Origin: Lacibacter luteus
GTDB taxonomy: Bacteria > Bacteroidota > Bacteroidia > Chitinophagales > Chitinophagaceae
Length of the DNA stretch: 64,000 nt
NCBI RefSeq assembly: GCF_004118265.1
Contig: NZ_SDHW01000001.1
Span: 1,612,001 to 1,676,000 of the forward strand
Reading direction: 5' to 3'
In this document: piece after piece, positions 27,179 to 35,578 of the stretch
Position numbering within the stretch: the first letter of the stretch is position 1
Layout of the letters: each line of letters begins with the position of its first letter
Notes under the pieces: generated by a model
The model's database searches: none
Told to the model about the DNA's origin: nothing
What the model saw: the letters and a program-made list of their open reading frames with translations, nothing else
Position numbers and translations under genes: made by a program

Positions 27179-30070
27179 ATGAAAAAGTTAGTCCTCTTTT
27201 TATTGCTGCCGCTTGCTTTGGGTGCCCAAAACACCATTGGATTGCCCGATGTGATCAATTATTCCAAACAATCGTACAGTGCCGGGTTGCAGAATTGGGA
27301 CATTAAGCAGGATAAAAACGGCATTATCTACTTCGCCAATAACGAAGGCCTTTTAAGTTTTGATGGCCGCTACTGGAACCTGTACCCATTACCCAACCGC
27401 ACCATTGTACGCTCGGTAGAAATTGGCAGCGACAACAGAATTTATGTTGGTGGGCAGGATGAGTTGGGTTATTTCGCACCCGGTACAAACGGGCGGCTGG
27501 TCTATCATGCGCTTAATCAATTGTTAGCTGCAAAGGATAAATCGTTTGGTGATGTGTGGGATATTGTTGCCTTTAAAAAAGATATTTTCTTCCGCACCAA
27601 TAACCGCATTTTCAAGTTCAGTAACGAGGCGATAGCTACATTTAAAGCCGTATCGGAATGGTCGTTTCTTGGTATTTGCAACAACAGGATCTATGCGCAT
27701 GATTTTACCGGTGGGTTAATGCAATTTGAAAATAATGTAATGATGCCGCTTGTACTTACCGGCAGTTTTCCAAAAACGGATCCCGTTACAGCCTTACTAC
27801 CTGCCGCAAGCGGCAGCATCCTGGTTACCACATTGAAAAACGGCATCTATACAATTACCGGAAACAGCATCAACAAATTTTCATCGCCCAACAACAGCCT
27901 TTTTGAAAACGAACGCATTTATGCAGCCACTCGTATTAATAAAGACTGGATCGCTCTTGCAACCAACAACAGTGGCGTATATATCATTGATGCAGCCGGC
28001 AACATCATCCAGAGTTTTGCAAAAACAGAAGGCTTACAGAACAACAATGTGCTGAGTATTTTTCTCGACAACCAAAGCAATCTCTGGCTGGGGCTTGATA
28101 ATGGGATTGATTTTATTGCTTACAACAGTGCAGTAAAACACATTACTCCGCTGGGGCAGGATGGATCGGGCTATACTGCATATATTTATAACAACCGGCT
28201 TTTCACCGGCACATCAAACGGTATGTTCAGTGTTAACCTGCAGCAAATGCAGGATCTTAGTTTCAGCAAGGGAAATTTTGCGCCTGTAAACAATACCAAA
28301 GGACAAACCTGGAATCTTACAGAAATCAACAATCAGCTTTTACTTGGTCATCACGAAGGTGCTTTTATTATTAAAGACAATACAGCTGTTCCTTTTTCAA
28401 ACACAGCAGGCTTCTGGAATTTTATTCCGCTGTCAACCACCTTTCCCACACAAAAAATTGTAGCCGGCACCTACCGTAACCTGCAGTTCTTCGATTATAA
28501 AAACGGGCAATTCATTGAAGCGGGTGCAGTGAATGATCTCATCGAATCGTGCCGTTTTGTTACCATTGATGAAGAAGATCATATCTGGGTATCGCATCCA
28601 TACCATGGCGTGTACGAAATTATTCCTGCTGCAAATGGTTTTACCAACCGCATTTACACCGATAAAAATGGCTTGCCTTCAATTCTCAACAACCATGTTT
28701 ACCAGGTAAAGAATGAAGTGGTTGTTGCTACAGAAAAAGGTGTGTACAGTTTCAACCATACAAAAAAACAATTTGAACCGTCGGCATTCTATAAAAAAAT
28801 ACTGGGCGATCAGAGCATACGCTATTTAAAAGAAGACGCTGCAGGCAACATCTGGTTCATGCACGAAAAAACATTGGGTGTAATCGATCTGTCGGGCAAA
28901 CAACCGGCCATTATTTATTTGCCGGAGTTGAATAATAAAATGTTGAGTGGATTTGAATTTATCTACCCCGTTAATGAGTACAATATTTTCATGGGTGGAG
29001 AAAAAGGATTCTATCACATCAATTACGAAAAATACAAACAGCATGCATCTAACCTGCGTGTGCAGGTGCGTACGGTACGCATCATCAGCAAGCAGGACAG
29101 TCTTTTGTTTGGTGGTTACTTTAATAACGTAAACGAAAAACAGGAACAAAACACTGAAGCAGTACCAAGTGTTGCCAATCGCTGGAAAACAATACGCATT
29201 GAGTTTGCTTCCCCCCTGTTTGGTTTGCAACCAAACCTTGAATACAGTTACCGTTTAAAAGGTTTTGATAACAACTGGAGCGAGTGGAGTAAACGAACAG
29301 AAAAAGAATACACCAATCTGCCATCGGGCAATTACAGTTTTGAAGTAAAAGTGCGGAACAACCTTGGTAATGAAAGTGCCGTTGCTGTGTATGCATTTAA
29401 AATGTTGCCACCCTGGTACGAAACTACATGGGCTTACCTTTTATATATTCTGCTTTTTGCAGCAGGCATCTACACTGTTTACAAATGGCAGATAAAGAAA
29501 TTTAAAGAACAACAGGTCAAACACGAAGAAGAACAAAAACGTTTGCAATACATTCATGAGCTTGAACGAAGCAAAACCGAAACAGAACTGGTTACGCTTC
29601 GTAATGAAAAACTGGAAGTGGAGATCAACTTTAAAAACTCAGAGCTTGCATCATCTGCCATGCATCTTGTAAAAAAAGGTGAGCTGCTTACAAAAATAAA
29701 ATCGGAGCTGGAGCATGTAATGAAGGGGATTGATAATACACAAGCTACACAAGAGCTCAAAAAGATGATCAAGACATTGAGTGAAGATGACCAGATGGAT
29801 CAGGAGTGGGAAAACTTTACCAAACACTTCGATAAAGTACACAGCGATTTTGTAGTGAGTCTGAAAGAAAAACATCCCTCCATCACCGGCAATGAAATTA
29901 AACTCTGTGCTTACCTGCGTATGAATTTATCTACCAAAGAAATTGCACAGCTGATGAATATTTCGGTAAGAGGTGTGGAGATCAGTCGTTACCGTTTGCG
30001 TAAAAAACTCGGCATTGCATCGGAAGTAAGTTTGTTCGATTACCTGATAAACCTGCATAGCGAAAGCTGA
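27179..30070 (+). CDS. Membrane-anchored beta-propeller/HTH regulator of the glucan locus
   Basis: A 963-residue protein. Signal peptide MKKLVLFLLLPLALGAQ, then about 640 residues of two-component-regulator propeller repeats (WDIKQDKNGIIYFANNEGLLSFDG, LSIFLDNQSNLWLGLDNGID, DAAGNIWFMH). A Y_Y_Y domain ends in LPSGNYSFEVKVRNNLGNES. One membrane span (TWAYLLYILLFAAGIYTVYKW) leads to a cytoplasmic coiled coil (about 775-850) and a LuxR-like HTH (GNEIKLCAYLRMNLSTKEIAQLMNIS, ISRYRLRKKLGI). It lacks kinase and receiver domains, unlike classic hybrid HTCS regulators. It probably senses glucan oligosaccharide in the periplasm and acts on DNA directly at the membrane. Divergent from susC. Confidence 0.85.
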   Translation: MKKLVLFLLLPLALGAQNTIGLPDVINYSKQSYSAGLQNWDIKQDKNGIIYFANNEGLLSFDGRYWNLYPLPNRTIVRSVEIGSDNRIYVGGQDELGYFAPGTNGRLVYHALNQLLAAKDKSFGDVWDIVAFKKDIFFRTNNRIFKFSNEAIATFKAVSEWSFLGICNNRIYAHDFTGGLMQFENNVMMPLVLTGSFPKTDPVTALLPAASGSILVTTLKNGIYTITGNSINKFSSPNNSLFENERIYAATRINKDWIALATNNSGVYIIDAAGNIIQSFAKTEGLQNNNVLSIFLDNQSNLWLGLDNGIDFIAYNSAVKHITPLGQDGSGYTAYIYNNRLFTGTSNGMFSVNLQQMQDLSFSKGNFAPVNNTKGQTWNLTEINNQLLLGHHEGAFIIKDNTAVPFSNTAGFWNFIPLSTTFPTQKIVAGTYRNLQFFDYKNGQFIEAGAVNDLIESCRFVTIDEEDHIWVSHPYHGVYEIIPAANGFTNRIYTDKNGLPSILNNHVYQVKNEVVVATEKGVYSFNHTKKQFEPSAFYKKILGDQSIRYLKEDAAGNIWFMHEKTLGVIDLSGKQPAIIYLPELNNKMLSGFEFIYPVNEYNIFMGGEKGFYHINYEKYKQHASNLRVQVRTVRIISKQDSLLFGGYFNNVNEKQEQNTEAVPSVANRWKTIRIEFASPLFGLQPNLEYSYRLKGFDNNWSEWSKRTEKEYTNLPSGNYSFEVKVRNNLGNESAVAVYAFKMLPPWYETTWAYLLYILLFAAGIYTVYKWQIKKFKEQQVKHEEEQKRLQYIHELERSKTETELVTLRNEKLEVEINFKNSELASSAMHLVKKGELLTKIKSELEHVMKGIDNTQATQELKKMIKTLSEDDQMDQEWENFTKHFDKVHSDFVVSLKEKHPSITGNEIKLCAYLRMNLSTKEIAQLMNISVRGVEISRYRLRKKLGIASEVSLFDYLINLHSES

Positions 30071-30083
30071 AGTGTAGAAAATT

Positions 30084-30470
30084 CTATACAGCCCACTTCC
30101 CCTTCAGTTGCCAGGTAAGCAACAAGATCATTACTGCAACAAAAAGATACAGCAACTGCAGCCAATGAAAGGCATCAATGAGCAGCAACTGCACCAATAT
30201 CCAGCCACCTAAAACTACAGCAGATGCAAGAGACCAGTTGTAACGCAACGGATGTACCAGCAAATTAAAAACGGCCGCCACAAGATTTGTTCCGCCCACT
30301 ACAACCGCAAGTATAATACCCGGCACCAGAAAAGAACGGAAGGCAGTATCGCTCAGCAATACTGTTGACATTTGCATGACCGAACCATCGGGAAAACTCA
30401 CCAGCAACAAACCCGAAATGCTGGCCGTAAGTGCTGTAAAAGCAAGCAGCAGAAAAAGTAGCCATCGCAT
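30084..30470 (-). CDS. Small four-span membrane protein
   Basis: About 129 residues from MRWLLFLLLAF (an upstream in-frame ATG would add 13 implausible residues). Four hydrophobic segments: LLFLLLAFTALTASISGLLLV, FLVPGIILAVVVGGTNLVAAV, LASAVVLGGWILVQLLLI and LLYLFVAVMILLLTWQL. I do not recognise a family. It ends 13 bp from the convergent regulator and is divergent from the DUF892 stress operon. Confidence 0.65.
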   Translation of the reverse strand: MRWLLFLLLAFTALTASISGLLLVSFPDGSVMQMSTVLLSDTAFRSFLVPGIILAVVVGGTNLVAAVFNLLVHPLRYNWSLASAVVLGGWILVQLLLIDAFHWLQLLYLFVAVMILLLTWQLKGKWAV

Positions 30471-30536
30471 AACTGAACAGTTTAAATGAACAACACAAGA
30501 ATCATACAAAACAACCTACAGTACCGTGCAATTTTC

Positions 30537-30603
30537 ATGAGATGATGTGTTGCGTTGGCTGACACTCATCATAGGAATTTACATGTGCCATAGTTTAACT
30601 TAC
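30537..30603 (+). promoter_or_regulatory. FNR/FixK-like box promoter of the DUF892 operon
   Basis: Box CTGAC-ACTC-ATCAT at 30559-30572 (TGA-N6-TCA). A left half-site ATGAG at 30537-30541 sits exactly where a second box 22 bp upstream would be. A -7-like TAACTTAC starts at 30596, 30.5 bp after the box centre. TAACTTA also serves as -7 before the YtxH gene. Confidence 0.6.
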
Positions 30604-30623
30604 GGTAGCTAAAACCATAAGTT

Positions 30624-31145
30624 ATGCTACAGGAAAATCAAACAATAAGCACACTGCATCATTTACTCGATGCTGAAGCAGGAAAATTCATAAGTGCGGA
30701 ACATCAGCTCGGTCGTGAACTGCAGCAATGGATCAACATCGCCTGTTCGGCAAAGCTGAAAACTGTATTGCAACGCTACCGGCACGATATTGAAAACCAC
30801 CTGCAACAGATGGATGAATTTATTAAACAGGAAAACCTGCAGAGTGTAAGCCTCAACAGCCGTATTATGAAAGCCTACATCGACGATACCAACGAAACAC
30901 TGTTAAACTGCAGCGATGCCGAAGTAAAAGACGCCTGCCTGCTGGCAAGCGTTCAGCTCATCAATCATTACAAAATAAGTGCCTATGGTACAGCCGCTGC
31001 TTTTGCCAATGTATTGGAAATGGAAAAAGCCGCACAGTTTTTTCATCAGGCAGAAGTAAACGAAAAACAGATCGACGACAGGTTATCGCAACTCGCTCTT
31101 TATGAAATTAACAGCAGAGCGAAAGCACCCATTACATTACCCTAA
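30624..31145 (+). CDS. DUF892 (YciE/YciF-like) ferritin-fold stress protein
   Basis: A 173-residue all-helical protein of the DUF892 family: TLHHLLDAEAGKFISAEHQL at the start, ENHLQQMDEFIKQEN in helix 2, ACLLASVQLINHYKISAYGTAAAFANVL in helix 3 and the C-terminal NEKQIDDRLSQLA. The family has a rubrerythrin/ferritin-like fold and is induced by general and osmotic stress. The acidic and His positions of a di-metal site are only partly evident (E and H of the KISAYGT region). First gene of a stress operon with a dienelactone-hydrolase-like enzyme, a phosphoribosyltransferase and Hsp20, behind an FNR-like box. Confidence 0.82.
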   Translation: MLQENQTISTLHHLLDAEAGKFISAEHQLGRELQQWINIACSAKLKTVLQRYRHDIENHLQQMDEFIKQENLQSVSLNSRIMKAYIDDTNETLLNCSDAEVKDACLLASVQLINHYKISAYGTAAAFANVLEMEKAAQFFHQAEVNEKQIDDRLSQLALYEINSRAKAPITLP

Positions 31146-31155
31146 AACAAATTAT

Positions 31156-31827
31156 ATGAATTTCAGATTTAACAACGAAGTAGCTATTCCACTTGGAGAT
31201 ATAGTATTAAAAGGCGAACTCAGCATTCCCCTTTCAGCAGAAGCGATCGTAATTTTTTCGCACACAAGCGGCAACGGCAGAAACAGTGCACGTAACAAAA
31301 TGGTAGCAACTTATCTCCATCAGCATCATATCGGAACTCTTCTTTTCGATTTGCTTACAACAGAAGAAGAGTTGCAGTATCAAACACGTTTTGATGTTGC
31401 TATGCTTACGCAACGCCTGTACGGCACCACAAGATGGCTGCAAAAACAACCAACAGCAAAAAGCTGTTCACTCGGATTTTTTGCTGCAAGTACCGGTGCT
31501 GCTTCGGCATTAAAAGCATCGTTGCGCTTACCCGAAATTGAAGCGGTGGTTTGCAGAGGTGGCCGCCCCGATCTTGCAATGCAGGATCTGCCAAAGGTGA
31601 AAGCTCCGGTGTTACTGATTGTTGGAAGTTATGATACTGATGTGCTGGCACTGAACCGTAATGCATACAATATGCTTACCTGCAGAAGACGATTGGATAT
31701 TGTTGAAAACGCAACGCACTTGTTTGAAGAAGACGGTAAAATGGAAATAGTGGAGAAACTGGCCTGTAAGTGGTTTGAACAGCATTTGCTCATGGCCGAT
31801 CATCATGTTCATAAATCTTCATTATGA
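31156..31827 (+). CDS. Alpha/beta hydrolase, dienelactone-hydrolase-like
   Basis: About 223 residues from MNFRFNNEVAIPLGD; a longer frame overlapping the DUF892 gene adds 18 residues and is rejected. Alpha/beta-hydrolase landmarks are VIFSHTSGNGRNSARN (oxyanion region), LGFFAASTGAASAL (nucleophile elbow, Ser in A-A-S-T-G rather than G-x-S-x-G), VGSYDTDVL (Asp) and ENATHLFEE (His). Overlap of 4 bp with the phosphoribosyltransferase gene (ATGA) couples the two. In several bacteria similar hydrolase and phosphoribosyltransferase domains are fused, so they likely act together. Substrate unknown. Confidence 0.8.
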   Translation: MNFRFNNEVAIPLGDIVLKGELSIPLSAEAIVIFSHTSGNGRNSARNKMVATYLHQHHIGTLLFDLLTTEEELQYQTRFDVAMLTQRLYGTTRWLQKQPTAKSCSLGFFAASTGAASALKASLRLPEIEAVVCRGGRPDLAMQDLPKVKAPVLLIVGSYDTDVLALNRNAYNMLTCRRRLDIVENATHLFEEDGKMEIVEKLACKWFEQHLLMADHHVHKSSL

Positions 31828-32477
31828 AATATGCCAACAGAAAAGATGCCGGACTAAAACTGGCATTCCAATTGCGCAAATTTACAATGGACGATTGTGT
31901 GGTTTGTGCAATACCCCATGGCGCAGTAGCCGTTGCTTTTGAAGTAGCAGCTTCTCTGAATTTTCCATTGCAACCGGTACTTACTAAAAAGATTGGTCAC
32001 CCGGTTAATAAAGAATACGCCATTGGTGCAGCCAGTTTAACCGGTTATTTTGTTTGGGCCGATGATGCTATAAGTGATGATTATGTAAAAACAGAAGTAG
32101 AACGTATACAGGCACAACTGCAGGATATGCACAACAAGTTTATTACCGGCAGAAGAACGTTTACGCTGAAAGATAAAATACTGATTATAATCGATGATGG
32201 AATTGCTACCGGTAATACCATGCTGGCTGCCATTCAGCTGTTGCGAAAGGAAGAGCCATTAAAAATTGTGGTTGCAATACCGGTAGCTTCTTCGCAAGCT
32301 TATAAGTTTCTGCAACGGGATGCTGATGAAGTTGTGTGTTTACATCTTGCAGAAAATTTTACCGGTGTTGGTTCGTTTTATGAAGACTTTTCACAGGTAA
32401 ATGATGCAGACGTCATTGCATACCTGGACGAAATGGAAAAAATTTACAAACATTCCGCACAAACCAACAGCTTATGA
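31824..32477 (+). CDS. Phosphoribosyltransferase-family protein
   Basis: A 217-residue type I phosphoribosyltransferase fold. The PRPP-binding loop is ILIIIDDGIATGNTM (about residues 114-128). The N-terminal part has CAIPHGAVAVAFEVAASL and the Lys pair LTKKIGHPVNKEYAIGA typical of the stress-linked family that includes the mycobacterial DosR-regulon member Rv0571c. There is a short C-terminal tail after ADVIAYLDEM. The substrate is unknown; nucleobase salvage is not implied. It starts in the stop of the hydrolase gene and is followed 60 bp later by Hsp20. Confidence 0.85.
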   Translation: MKYANRKDAGLKLAFQLRKFTMDDCVVCAIPHGAVAVAFEVAASLNFPLQPVLTKKIGHPVNKEYAIGAASLTGYFVWADDAISDDYVKTEVERIQAQLQDMHNKFITGRRTFTLKDKILIIIDDGIATGNTMLAAIQLLRKEEPLKIVVAIPVASSQAYKFLQRDADEVVCLHLAENFTGVGSFYEDFSQVNDADVIAYLDEMEKIYKHSAQTNSL

Positions 32478-32537
32478 ACCGATCCGTCCGTTGAAAAAGA
32501 AGACAGGTTTGCTATTGCTCATCATTAAAACAACGGT

Positions 32538-32987
32538 ATGGAAAATCATAGCACAAAAATCGATGTACATTATTGCTACCCCGGCGAATACAGATTACTT
32601 CCTGAGTTGGAAATGCTTACGAGTGAATTACAGAAGCGCAGAGAAGGAATAGTATTACAACCCCTCATTAATGTAAAAGAAAATAATGAAGCACTGGTAA
32701 TAGATGCAGCTGTACCCGGTGCCCGGCGGGAGCATTTTCTTATTGAAACAGAAAACCATGTATTATCCATTGCGTTGCTGATGCAATGCAGTGCAGATGA
32801 AGAAAAGGAAAACTGTTTTCAACTGCATGAGTTTAACTATGCCTGTTTTAACCGGCAAATTTCATTGCCCAAAAACGTTAATTCTGTGCTGGCTGTGGCA
32901 AGCTATAAAGAAGGCATGCTACATATTTATTTTCCGAAAGAAAAAGAAGCAACTTCTAAAGAAAAACAGCGCATTGTATTGTATTAA
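32538..32987 (+). CDS. Hsp20-like small heat-shock protein (divergent)
   Basis: A 149-residue alpha-crystallin-domain protein. Domain features: PLINVKENNEALVIDAAVPGA (strands 2-3), HFLIETENHVLSIAL, a middle with FNYACFNRQISLPKNV and the end GMLHIYFPKEKE. The usual C-terminal I-x-I anchor appears as IVL. It is more diverged than the Hsp20 at 38.6 kb and has several Cys. As last gene of the DUF892 operon it would act as a holdase under the same stress. The stretch after it up to the UspA gene holds only that gene's promoter. Confidence 0.75.
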   Translation: MENHSTKIDVHYCYPGEYRLLPELEMLTSELQKRREGIVLQPLINVKENNEALVIDAAVPGARREHFLIETENHVLSIALLMQCSADEEKENCFQLHEFNYACFNRQISLPKNVNSVLAVASYKEGMLHIYFPKEKEATSKEKQRIVLY

Positions 32988-33119
32988 CACGGGAAGCCGA
33001 ATAATTGTTGGTTGAAAAAATAACCCGTACCAAAGCCGTAATAACAACATACGGGCGCTGTTGAAATTGAAAGTACATAAAACAAAAACCAATGGAAACA
33101 TATTAAATAAAAATCACTA

Positions 33120-33162
33120 GTGACTGAAATCAGTCAATCCGCTGTTACGGGTCATAATCTGT
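33120..33162 (+). promoter_or_regulatory. FNR/FixK-like box upstream of the UspA gene
   Basis: GTGAC-TGAA-ATCAG at 33120-33133 fits TGA-N6-TCA; a second overlapping register CTGAA-ATCA-GTCAA is at 33124-33137, so the whole is a 16-bp palindrome. A weak -7-like TAATCTGT begins at 33155, 28.5 bp after the first box centre. No clear second box 22 bp away. Confidence 0.5.
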
Positions 33163-33204
33163 AGCGGCAAACAACCCCATCTTTATCAAACAAAATCATT
33201 CGTT

Positions 33205-34026
33205 ATGAAAAAGATTTTGCTGGCATTCGACGGCACTCATTTTTCAAACGGAGCATTTGAATTTGCCCGCTGGTTAAATGAGACAGAGCCTGTTTTAGTT
33301 ACCGGCGCCTTTCTGCCACAGGCACAGGCAGCAAATATGTGGAGTTATGCCGATGGCATGAGTGGTCCTATGTTTGTTCCGCTGGTGGAAGAAAGAGACA
33401 CGGAGGTTATGAAGGCGAATATTTCAAAATTCGAAACCCTTTGTCGAAAACACAACATCGAATACCGTGTGCACGAAGACACGTTTGATTTTGCCTTACC
33501 CGAGCTGAAAGCCGAAACCAGGTTTGCCGATGTGTTGATTATAGGCAGTGAAGTGTTTTACGAAAACCTGGGCGGTAAGCTCAACGATTATCTGCACGAT
33601 GTTTTGCACAAAGCTGAGTGCCCGGTAATTGTGGTTCCGGAAAACTATGCGTTTCCAAAAACCAATGTTCTTTGTTACGATGGCAGCGATTCAAGTGTTT
33701 ACGCCATTAAGCAGTTTGCGTACATCTTCCCCGAACTGGCGAAGCAACCAACAATGCTGGTGTACATACACAAGGATGGTACAAACAATCTTCCTCAACA
33801 GGTTAACATCGAAGAGCTCACTGCACGACACTTCAGTGATCTTACATTGATGAAACTGGATATGAGTGCTGATAAACACTTCGGCACATGGATGAACAAC
33901 CGTGAAGCAGCAATGCTGGTTGCAGGAAGTTTTGGCCGCTCTGCATTATCGGAACTTGTAAGGAAGAGCCTGGTAAAAGATGTAATTACCGAGCATAAAC
34001 TTCCGGTATTTATAGCACACAGATAA
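33205..34026 (+). CDS. Tandem universal stress protein (UspA family)
   Basis: A 273-residue protein with two Usp domains. The first begins MKKILLAFDGTHFSNGAFEFARWL and contains ADVLIIGSEVFYENLGG and AECPVIVVPE; the second begins TNVLCYDGSDSSVYAIKQFAY and ends LVAGSFGRSALSELVRKSL with HKLPVFIAHR. The ATP-binding glycine signature G-2x-G-9x-G is only partial in the first domain. Such tandem proteins are typical hypoxia/stationary-phase members. Own promoter with an FNR-like box and a strong terminator, so monocistronic. Confidence 0.9.
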   Translation: MKKILLAFDGTHFSNGAFEFARWLNETEPVLVTGAFLPQAQAANMWSYADGMSGPMFVPLVEERDTEVMKANISKFETLCRKHNIEYRVHEDTFDFALPELKAETRFADVLIIGSEVFYENLGGKLNDYLHDVLHKAECPVIVVPENYAFPKTNVLCYDGSDSSVYAIKQFAYIFPELAKQPTMLVYIHKDGTNNLPQQVNIEELTARHFSDLTLMKLDMSADKHFGTWMNNREAAMLVAGSFGRSALSELVRKSLVKDVITEHKLPVFIAHR

Positions 34027-34060
34027 CACAGATAGATAGCAATTTGGTTGGTGATTGTTC

Positions 34061-34092
34061 GGGGCCGATGTCAATCGGCCCCTCTTTTTTTT
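34061..34092 (+). terminator. Intrinsic terminator after UspA gene
   Basis: Perfect 9-bp GC-rich stem GGGGCCGAT/ATCGGCCCC with loop GTCA and the tail TCTTTTTTTT. Confidence 0.92.
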
Positions 34093-34158
34093 ATGTTTAA
34101 CGTCAGCTTGTACTGCAACCAACATCATCGGTTAAACATATCTGCAACCGTAAGTTTA
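34093..34158 (+). promoter_or_regulatory. Degenerate tandem FNR-like boxes upstream of DUF2892 gene
   Basis: ATGTT-TAAC-GTCAG (34093-34106) and GCAAC-CAAC-ATCAT (34115-34128) each keep one good half-site. Their centres are 22 bp apart and the second is 29.5 bp before the first T of TAAGTTTA (34151-34158), the same geometry as the strong sites further on. Confidence 0.4.
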
Positions 34159-34197
34159 TACTGCTTAACAAACAGCCATATAAAAACAAAATCAATC

Positions 34198-34401
34198 ATG
34201 AAAAAGAATCTTGGCAATATCGACAGAGTTATCCGCCTTGTTACAGCAGGTGTTTTGGCAATGCTTTGGTTTCAAAACGTTATAACCGGCACATGGGCTA
34301 TTGTGGCACTTGTAATTGCAGTGGTATTTGCATTAACAGGTTTTATAAGCTGGTGCCCCATTTATGCAATGCTTGGTATTAAAAGCAATGCGGTAAAATA
34401 G
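34198..34401 (+). CDS. DUF2892 small membrane protein
   Basis: A 67-residue protein from MKKNLGNIDRVIRLVTAGVL, the typical DUF2892 opening. Two membrane segments: RLVTAGVLAMLWFQNVI and AIVALVIAVVFALTGFISW, ending with CPIYAMLGI. The family is also found as the membrane tail of rhodanese YgaP. Longer reading frames start upstream of the predicted promoter and are rejected. Function unknown; it belongs to the set of genes with FNR-like geometry. Confidence 0.82.
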   Translation: MKKNLGNIDRVIRLVTAGVLAMLWFQNVITGTWAIVALVIAVVFALTGFISWCPIYAMLGIKSNAVK

Positions 34402-34472
34402 AAGCAGCTTCCATCTTAGATTATAAATTATGTGAACATTGTTTCCTGTAATTTCACAGGGTAAACAATTCT

Positions 34473-35483
34473 ATGGATTCAATTACGCACATTGCACTGG
34501 GTGCCTGTATCGGCGAAGCTTTTTTTGAAAAAGGTTTTAGCAAAAAAGCAATGCTATGGGGTGCATTGGCACAAAGTATTCCTGATATTGATTTTGTGGC
34601 TTCGTTCTGGATGAATACAGCTGATGATCTTTTAGCGCATCGTGGCTTTACACATTCACTTTTGTTTGCATTGCTGATTGTGCCTGCTATGGCAATGACT
34701 GCTGAGAAAATTCACCGGCCGCATGATATATCTTTTAAAAAATGGACCCTGTTTTTTACTGCAGAAGTATTGATGCACCTGTTCCTCGACGGGTTTAATA
34801 ACTATGGTATTGGCTGGCTGGTTCCTTTCAGCGATGTACGTTTTTCATTTAACATATTGTATGTGGCCGATCCTTTGTTTTCGATATGGCCGGGCATTGC
34901 ATTTATTATGTTGTTTCTTGTACATAGCCATCACCGTTTGCGTCCGTTACTGTGGAAGATCGGTTTGTTTGTTCCATTCCTGTACCTGGCTTACTGTGTA
35001 ACCAATAAATTAACTATTGATAAAGAAGTGCGCCAGCAGTTTGCAGAACAGAACATTCCACATCAACGTTACTTTACCACACCATCGCCGCTCAACAACT
35101 GGTTATGGTATGTTGTAAGTGGTGATGATAAAGGTTACTATATTGGTTTTCGATCGGTGTTCGACAGTAAACCAAAAATTGATTTCACGTTCTTTCCAAG
35201 AAACGACAGCTTATTGAAGCCCGTCGCCGACCACGAGGATTTGCAGCAGCTTATTCGTTTTTCACAGCAGTTTTATACAGTAGAAAAATGGAACGACACA
35301 CTTGTGTTCAACGATCTTCGTTTCGGACAAATACTCGGCTGGCGCAACCCGAAAGAGAAATTTGTATTCCACTATTTTTTACAACAGCCCGACAATAACA
35401 AATTGATTGTACAACGTGGTCGCTTCACCGGGTGGAACAAAGAAGAAATACTGTATTTGTTGAAGAGGATAAGGGGCAATTGA
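34473..35483 (+). CDS. YdjM/DUF457-family membrane-bound metal-dependent hydrolase
   Basis: A 336-residue protein. The N-terminal region carries the family motif MDSITHIALGACIGEAFFEK and PDIDFVASFW, then HRGFTHSLLFALLIVPAMA, giving the His/Asp residues of the putative metal site. Four to five membrane spans cover residues ~65-185 (LFFTAEVLMHLFLDG, WPGIAFIMLFLVHSH, IGLFVPFLYLAYCV). A soluble C-terminal domain of about 145 residues (NIPHQRYFTTPSPLNNWLWY) follows. The catalytic role is not established for the family. No FNR-like box precedes it. Confidence 0.85.
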   Translation: MDSITHIALGACIGEAFFEKGFSKKAMLWGALAQSIPDIDFVASFWMNTADDLLAHRGFTHSLLFALLIVPAMAMTAEKIHRPHDISFKKWTLFFTAEVLMHLFLDGFNNYGIGWLVPFSDVRFSFNILYVADPLFSIWPGIAFIMLFLVHSHHRLRPLLWKIGLFVPFLYLAYCVTNKLTIDKEVRQQFAEQNIPHQRYFTTPSPLNNWLWYVVSGDDKGYYIGFRSVFDSKPKIDFTFFPRNDSLLKPVADHEDLQQLIRFSQQFYTVEKWNDTLVFNDLRFGQILGWRNPKEKFVFHYFLQQPDNNKLIVQRGRFTGWNKEEILYLLKRIRGN

Positions 35484-35578
35484 GTTTCTGGTTTATCGTT
35501 TTTTGTTGCTGATTGCCTGTTACAGGTTATGGGTTACGGGTAATGGACACTTTTCACTTTTCTTCCGTCGTCTTCTCA

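Noticed and set aside
32478-32537. FNR-like box before the divergent Hsp20 gene
   Set aside because: CTCATCAT is present but no TGA half-site is at the right distance; the gene is probably in the DUF892 operon.
35513-35550. Short GTTACAGG/GTTATGGGTTACGGG-like repeats
   Set aside because: Low-complexity intergenic repeat only a few units long, with no gene or palindrome.
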